From contig NZ_LR743509.1 of assembly GCF_902712875.1 (NCBI RefSeq), forward strand, positions 3,300,001 to 3,364,000: 64,000 bases of DNA. The letters are read 5' to 3'. The DNA comes from Hyphomicrobium sp. ghe19. GTDB taxonomy: Bacteria > Pseudomonadota > Alphaproteobacteria > Rhizobiales > Hyphomicrobiaceae. A program made the translations under genes and the position numbers. Below the pieces are notes generated by a model. The model was not told the DNA's origin. It did not search any database and saw only the letters and a list, made by a program, of their open reading frames with translations. Within the stretch, counting starts at the first letter, position 1; the number at the start of each line of letters is the position of its first letter. Positions 59,983 to 64,000 of the stretch are shown piece by piece.

Positions 59983-62268
59983 TCAGAACTGCGCCCGTGT
60001 CGTCAGCAGGAACGTGCGTCCGCGTCCGGTTTCGACGGGACTGTTGCCTGTACCCAAAGAGCTAAGCGCCGGCGTGTAGGCAACGTCGGTAAGGTTGGAG
60101 ACCGTCAAACCGAGGTCGATATCATCAGTGACCTTGTAGTTGGAGAAGAGGTCGTAGGTCGTGTAACCGTCGTAAAAGAGTGGTTCGTTAGGACCTACGT
60201 TGATGTCGCCCTTCTGACTCTTTCCGGTGATGTACGTGCGACCACCTACCGTCAGTCGCTCATTGAAGAAGCGCAATCCCGCGGTGATCGTCGTGATGTC
60301 ACCCGGCAGATAGCTGTGCAGGCCCAGACCATCCATCTGCGACGGCAATGTCGTGTGGTTATGGCTGTAGCTCAAACCGGCAAAGAAGTAGCCGGCATCA
60401 TAAGCGCCCTCCAATTCGACACCTTCGACTTTCGACGTGCCGACATTATTGTAGAACGAGCAGACCAGCCCCATAGCATCGCATGACGCTGTAATGTAGT
60501 TGTCGACGTCCATGGTGTAGTAATTACCTTTGAAGCGGAAGGTATCTCCCGACTGGAAAAGGCCGCTGTATTTGGAATTGAATCCAAATTCCCAGCCTCT
60601 CTGCTTCTCAGGCTGCAAGAATGGATTGGGCAAAAAGTTCGGTTCGAATGCGCTGGCGGGATGGCTGCCGTCAACCAGCGTTTCTGAAATCGATGGAGCA
60701 CGGAATGTGTTCGACCATGTCACATAAGGTTGGAACCATTCGACAGGCTTAGCCGCCAACGTGAACTTCTTGCTGAAATCCCCGTAGGAATTATTCACAT
60801 GGAGATTGCCAAGCTCCAGCCCGGGAGGCAGCGGAATGGGAAAGTTGGGCGGAAGATACGGAGGCACGTGGGGGTCAACGACGGCGTTGCCGTTGAGATT
60901 ATAATCGTCGTAACGCAGGCCGACGATGAGATCGAAAATGCTCTTAGAGAACGTCGTTTCTGAGAACGCTCCGCGATTCGTAGATTTTCCTGACGGATTG
61001 ACGCCACCCCCCTTGGATGGGTCGATGGAATTCAAGGCATCAACGGCGTCGTGGTAGTACTCATATCCGTAGTTCGACTTGACAGCGATTCCGCCCAAGT
61101 TGAAGAGCGATGTGTTCGAGACGTCAAAACCCAGACCGAGATCTTCGATGGTGCGTCCGGTTCCGGACGATGCGGTTCCTATCCCACTTAAATACCGCAT
61201 CTTGAGATCGCTGCCGGAGAAGCCGGCGCGAAAGTTGATGAGATCGTTCGAAGCAGGATTGTAAGTGTAGCTGGCGGTGTAGATCTTCGAATCGATGTTT
61301 TGATTGTAGGAATTGGCCGTAAAATCGTTGTTATAGAGAACAGTGCCGAAGGAAACCTGCTGCGCGGAATCAATCTGGATGTGAGCTTTCGCCAGGCCCG
61401 AGATCAGATCCTGATCCGTGTACGGAACTCGCTGCCCGCGACCGTTGTCGTAGTCGTCTTGATCGTGCTTGCTGATCGCTCCGACGATGCTGATTGCGCC
61501 GCTGCGAATAGCGCCCGCGCCCATTTCTGAAAATCCGATGCCGTTGCTGCCCCAAGTCAAGCTGGTGAGCGCCCCGTAATACTTACCGGGCTTCAAAACG
61601 TCATCGACATCGAGAGTACGCATATTTGCAGAACCCGCGAGGGCTCCAGAACCGCCGACTCCGGAAACCGCGCCGCGCTGCACTTCGATGCTCGCCAGAA
61701 GTAGAGGGTCGACATAGGCAAATCCCCCTGTGGTGTGTCCGGTGATCCTAAAGTTTTGCCGCACGCCGTCGATCATCATGTTTACGCGGCCTTGGCCCTC
61801 GAAGCCGCGGATATTGACGGCGATACCGGGATTATTCGGATCGTTGCCGGTCGAGACGCCCGGCATGGCGCGCAAGACATCCTGAACGTTGGTCTGGCCG
61901 AAAGTCTGAATCTCGCCTTGCCCGGCGACGCTGACACTGGCCGGCGTGTTGTAAGGTGCATCACTCGCGGCAGCTTGATTCCCGCCGTCCGTTGCAACCG
62001 GGGACACAGGCTCCGACTGAACCGCCTGAACGGGCTTCGGCTTTGGCTTCGCTTTCGGCGCGCTGGCTTTCTTCGCTTGAGCGCCCTGAACGTTGATGCC
62101 GGGCAGCTGCGTTTCTTGCGCGAATGCCGTGCCAGCCAGCGTCAGCGCTGCGGCCGATGCCGTTAGCGCGAGAGCGGCTTTACTGAATGATCCGCGCGTG
62201 TGCGAAGGCACGGAAGCCCCGACACGTATTGATCTCGAACTGAATACATCAAACCCACGCACTGCCAT
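59983..62268 (-). CDS. TonB-dependent hemoglobin/heme-type outer-membrane receptor
   Basis: A 761-residue receptor. A long basic N-terminal signal (cleavage near GTAFAQ) is followed by a Lys/Pro-rich linker, the plug domain (about residues 90-230, VQDVLRAMPGVSTG and VNIRGFEGQGRVNMMIDGVR) and a 22-strand barrel. The FRAPSISETL box, an intervening His and the NPFLQPEKQRGWE box are hallmarks of heme/hemoglobin receptors. The last residue is Phe, as in barrel proteins. It imports heme or a similar iron source using the downstream TonB. ATG 62268 is chosen over a longer start that would add 36 residues with no signal. Cargo is inferred from the boxes. Confidence 0.87.
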   Translation of the reverse strand: MAVRGFDVFSSRSIRVGASVPSHTRGSFSKAALALTASAAALTLAGTAFAQETQLPGINVQGAQAKKASAPKAKPKPKPVQAVQSEPVSPVATDGGNQAAASDAPYNTPASVSVAGQGEIQTFGQTNVQDVLRAMPGVSTGNDPNNPGIAVNIRGFEGQGRVNMMIDGVRQNFRITGHTTGGFAYVDPLLLASIEVQRGAVSGVGGSGALAGSANMRTLDVDDVLKPGKYYGALTSLTWGSNGIGFSEMGAGAIRSGAISIVGAISKHDQDDYDNGRGQRVPYTDQDLISGLAKAHIQIDSAQQVSFGTVLYNNDFTANSYNQNIDSKIYTASYTYNPASNDLINFRAGFSGSDLKMRYLSGIGTASSGTGRTIEDLGLGFDVSNTSLFNLGGIAVKSNYGYEYYHDAVDALNSIDPSKGGGVNPSGKSTNRGAFSETTFSKSIFDLIVGLRYDDYNLNGNAVVDPHVPPYLPPNFPIPLPPGLELGNLHVNNSYGDFSKKFTLAAKPVEWFQPYVTWSNTFRAPSISETLVDGSHPASAFEPNFLPNPFLQPEKQRGWEFGFNSKYSGLFQSGDTFRFKGNYYTMDVDNYITASCDAMGLVCSFYNNVGTSKVEGVELEGAYDAGYFFAGLSYSHNHTTLPSQMDGLGLHSYLPGDITTITAGLRFFNERLTVGGRTYITGKSQKGDINVGPNEPLFYDGYTTYDLFSNYKVTDDIDLGLTVSNLTDVAYTPALSSLGTGNSPVETGRGRTFLLTTRAQF

Positions 62269-62312
62269 CGCCTTAGTCCCCCGTGTTTCCAAATTGTTAC
62301 GGGCTGGCTGGC

Positions 62313-62438
62313 TGAGCGCTTTTGCGCTCAATGGCGGGCTTGCCTCCTCCGTTGCGGTACCTCCCCCGGAGAGCACGCAAAGAAGACCCGGCCTCAGCCG
62401 GGATAAGCCACACTATTAAAGTGTACGCCGTTAGTCAA
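62313..62438 (-). promoter_or_regulatory. receptor promoter, palindromic operator and structured leader
   Basis: On the minus strand a TTGACT (-35, complement of 62433-62438) precedes ACACTTTAATAGTGT, a perfect 5-5 inverted repeat (62410-62424) that would cover the -10. The roughly 140-base leader then holds two stable hairpins, CCCGGC/GCCGGG (62387-62402) and TGAGCGC/GCGCTCA (62313-62330). Iron or heme control would be expected for this receptor; the palindrome does not match a Fur box I know. Confidence 0.5.
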
Positions 62439-62737
62439 CAAATGACGAAAACGCCGGTTTCTATAGGAAATTTGCCGCGCTCGGCGATCCCGCGATGCCG
62501 GCTTGGTGGCTCTCATGCCGACTCGGAAGCCGACGGGCGGTTCAAGATTGGCTAGTCCTGATGGCCTTCGGTCAGAAGAAATAGAAGCCGCCGGCGCACC
62601 GCATGGACCGCGCTATAGCGGCCTGAACGTCTCTCTTTCGATCATCCGTAAGAGGTAATTAAATCAAATCCTCAGCATAACGTTATCCATTTCCTTTTAC
62701 CGTATGCGTCGCAACATCCAAATGGATCGCGTGACCC
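62439..62737. other. divergent intergenic region, right part
   Basis: About 300 bases between the receptor promoter and the HlyD start. No gene is seen. A patch with low GC (62640-62700) is the likely promoter region of the HlyD gene. Short open frames lack ribosome sites. Confidence 0.4.
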
Positions 62738-64000
62738 ATGTCGTCGAATCTCTTCCCAAGCAAAACCGTAACCTCCCGGTCTCCAAGGCTGCGCTCGCCC
62801 GCATTTCCCGAGGCGCCGGACGCCGCAGAGCTTGAAGCGGCGCGGGAGAGCGAGTTCACGGCGGACGTCCAAATCGCCTTTCTCGAATCCGTTGTAAAAA
62901 ACTGGCGAGAGGGCAGCCCGGAGGAAAATCCCGAACCCGGCGTCACAACCGTCATCGAACCCGCCGAGGAACCCGCCAAAGCCTCCAGAGCCGTTTCGTT
63001 GCCGGGCAATATCCGGCCCGCAACAATCGTCAAATCTCTCGTGGCGATCGCTCTCGCGTTGGGACTTGGCTGGCTTCCGGTTCAGCGTCTACTCGCAACG
63101 ACAAGCGCCGAAGCGGTCGTCAATGCACGGGTGATTACGCTCAGGGCCCCGATCGAGGGCGAGGTCAGCATGGCGGATGCCGATACCGATGTCGGCAGCT
63201 TGTTCCGCGTCGATCAAAGTATTCTCGTCGTCCGCAATCCGCGGGCCGACTCCTCGCATCTTGCGAACCTGATGAGAGATCGCAACCAACTCAGAACGAC
63301 GATCGGCGCGCTTGAGGGAAAGAAGCAGCTTCTCCTTGCCAGCTTCGACGAACTCTCGATGCAGCAGGAGCGTTTTCGCATCGGGCGCATCGAGCAGCTC
63401 GAGCAGCGGTTACGCCAAGCGGACACGGATATGGCAGCCGCAGAGGCGCAATATTCCGTCGCGTCGGATGCGCTAAAAAGGGCCGAGACGCTGCGCAAGA
63501 CAGACGCTGTCAGCCAGGCATTTCTCGATAAAGCCGCGGGCGAAGCTCATGTCGCCGAACAGACGGTCAAGGGACAAGTCGAGCGCCGCAAGGGCATGCT
63601 CGTCGAGCTCGACGCTGCGAAAAGGGGAACCTACGTCGGCGACAGCTATAACGATACGCCTCAGTCCGCGCAGAGGAAGATGGAAGTTTCGCTCGAGCTG
63701 TCCGACGTGCAGGCGCGCCTTGTCGGCACCCGAGCCGAGCTCGAAAGCCTCGACGCGGAACTCGTGAAGGAACAAGGGCGTCACGACGGACTTGCGAAAG
63801 TCGAGATCCGCTCGACCGTAAACGGCCGCGTGTGGGAAATGCTGACCGCTCCGGGCGAGCACGTCAACGCCGGTCAGGATCTCGTGAAGCTTCTCGATTG
63901 CGGAAGCGCCCTGGTGACTGCGAGCGTCAGCGAAACTGCCTATCAACGACTGGCTGTGGGCCAAACGGCGACATTCAGACCGCGCGACGGCGGAGACGAG
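62738..64000 (+). CDS. HlyD-family periplasmic adaptor, truncated by window edge
   Basis: An open frame with no stop before the window ends (421 codons so far). About 95 cytoplasmic residues, acidic and Ala/Pro-rich, precede a single transmembrane helix (SLVAIALALGLGWLPVQRLL, about residues 98-117). Then come a lipoyl-type segment (LRAPIEGEVSMADADTDVGS), a long coiled coil (LRQADTDMAAAEAQYSVASD, and onward) and the returning lipoyl half (EIRSTVNGRVWEMLTAPGEH). The long cytosolic extension is like adaptors of polysaccharide or adhesin export. ATG 62738 follows an in-frame stop directly. The partner genes lie beyond the edge. Confidence 0.85.
   Translation, partial: MSSNLFPSKTVTSRSPRLRSPAFPEAPDAAELEAARESEFTADVQIAFLESVVKNWREGSPEENPEPGVTTVIEPAEEPAKASRAVSLPGNIRPATIVKSLVAIALALGLGWLPVQRLLATTSAEAVVNARVITLRAPIEGEVSMADADTDVGSLFRVDQSILVVRNPRADSSHLANLMRDRNQLRTTIGALEGKKQLLLASFDELSMQQERFRIGRIEQLEQRLRQADTDMAAAEAQYSVASDALKRAETLRKTDAVSQAFLDKAAGEAHVAEQTVKGQVERRKGMLVELDAAKRGTYVGDSYNDTPQSAQRKMEVSLELSDVQARLVGTRAELESLDAELVKEQGRHDGLAKVEIRSTVNGRVWEMLTAPGEHVNAGQDLVKLLDCGSALVTASVSETAYQRLAVGQTATFRPRDGGDE

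Overview
The window reads as a chromosomal segment of a high-GC alphaproteobacterium, most likely of the Hyphomicrobiales (Rhizobiales). The signs are a transaldolase-isomerase fusion, an HWE-type histidine kinase, an EgtB/EgtD pair, a Tat-exported dienelactone hydrolase, and a tRNA-Val-like 3' end of the type I recall from this order. The genus cannot be fixed from the sequence alone; Hyphomicrobium or a relative is a guess. Genes are dense, and many operons are joined by ATGA, GTGA or TAATG stop-start overlaps.

Layout. (1) 1-4.25 kb: accessory or phage-derived genes. These are a PD-(D/E)XK-like protein and a translationally coupled run of ParB-methyltransferase, DUF5681 protein and large terminase, followed by 0.5 kb without genes that carries a repeated TTCCCTGTAA motif. 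(2) 4.25-9.6 kb: a sulfide/persulfide detoxification locus. An ArsR regulator and a peroxiredoxin diverge from a persulfide dioxygenase, two YeeE-type sulfur permeases, a DUF442-SQR fusion and a TauE exporter. A 21-bp palindrome lies over the presumed promoter. (3) 9.8-13.4 kb: orphan secreted or membrane proteins, including a Gly-rich Hint protein, and a tRNA-Val 3' remnant. (4) 13.7-27.9 kb: central sugar metabolism. A minus-strand operon encodes transketolase, transaldolase-isomerase fusion, 6PGDH-G6PDH fusion, HAD phosphatase, 6-phosphogluconolactonase and a polyphosphate-glucokinase-like ROK kinase. It diverges from a debranching enzyme and a GH15 glucohydrolase, so glucan breakdown, glucose phosphorylation and the pentose phosphate cycle sit side by side.

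(5) 28-33.2 kb: Tex, a GT2 glycosyltransferase, a small membrane protein and an oxalate-decarboxylase-type bicupin. (6) 33.3-40.6 kb: a signalling cluster of three histidine kinases and six receiver domains, with no DNA-binding output domain among them. (7) 40.9-45 kb: small coupled hypotheticals, a previously easy-to-miss 33-residue membrane peptide, a YeaQ/GlsB protein, the ergothioneine genes egtB-egtD and a VOC protein. (8) 45.1-50.5 kb: a polysaccharide ABC-export operon (Wzm, Wzt, methyltransferase, two glycosyltransferases).

(9) 51-58.6 kb: a Pro-rich membrane protein, then a TetR/LLM pair divergent from an Aae-like FUSC-DUF1656-HlyD efflux operon with a palindrome inside its promoter, and a dienelactone hydrolase. 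(10) 58.8-64 kb: TonB and a hemoglobin/heme-type TonB-dependent receptor with a structured leader, and a HlyD-type adaptor running off the right edge.

Most notable are the in-frame Gnd-Zwf fusion beside a Tal-Pgi fusion, the sulfide operon whose ArsR regulator lacks the expected redox cysteines, and the receiver-only signalling cluster containing one response regulator with no normal start codon. No complete tRNA, rRNA, CRISPR array or insertion sequence was recognised.
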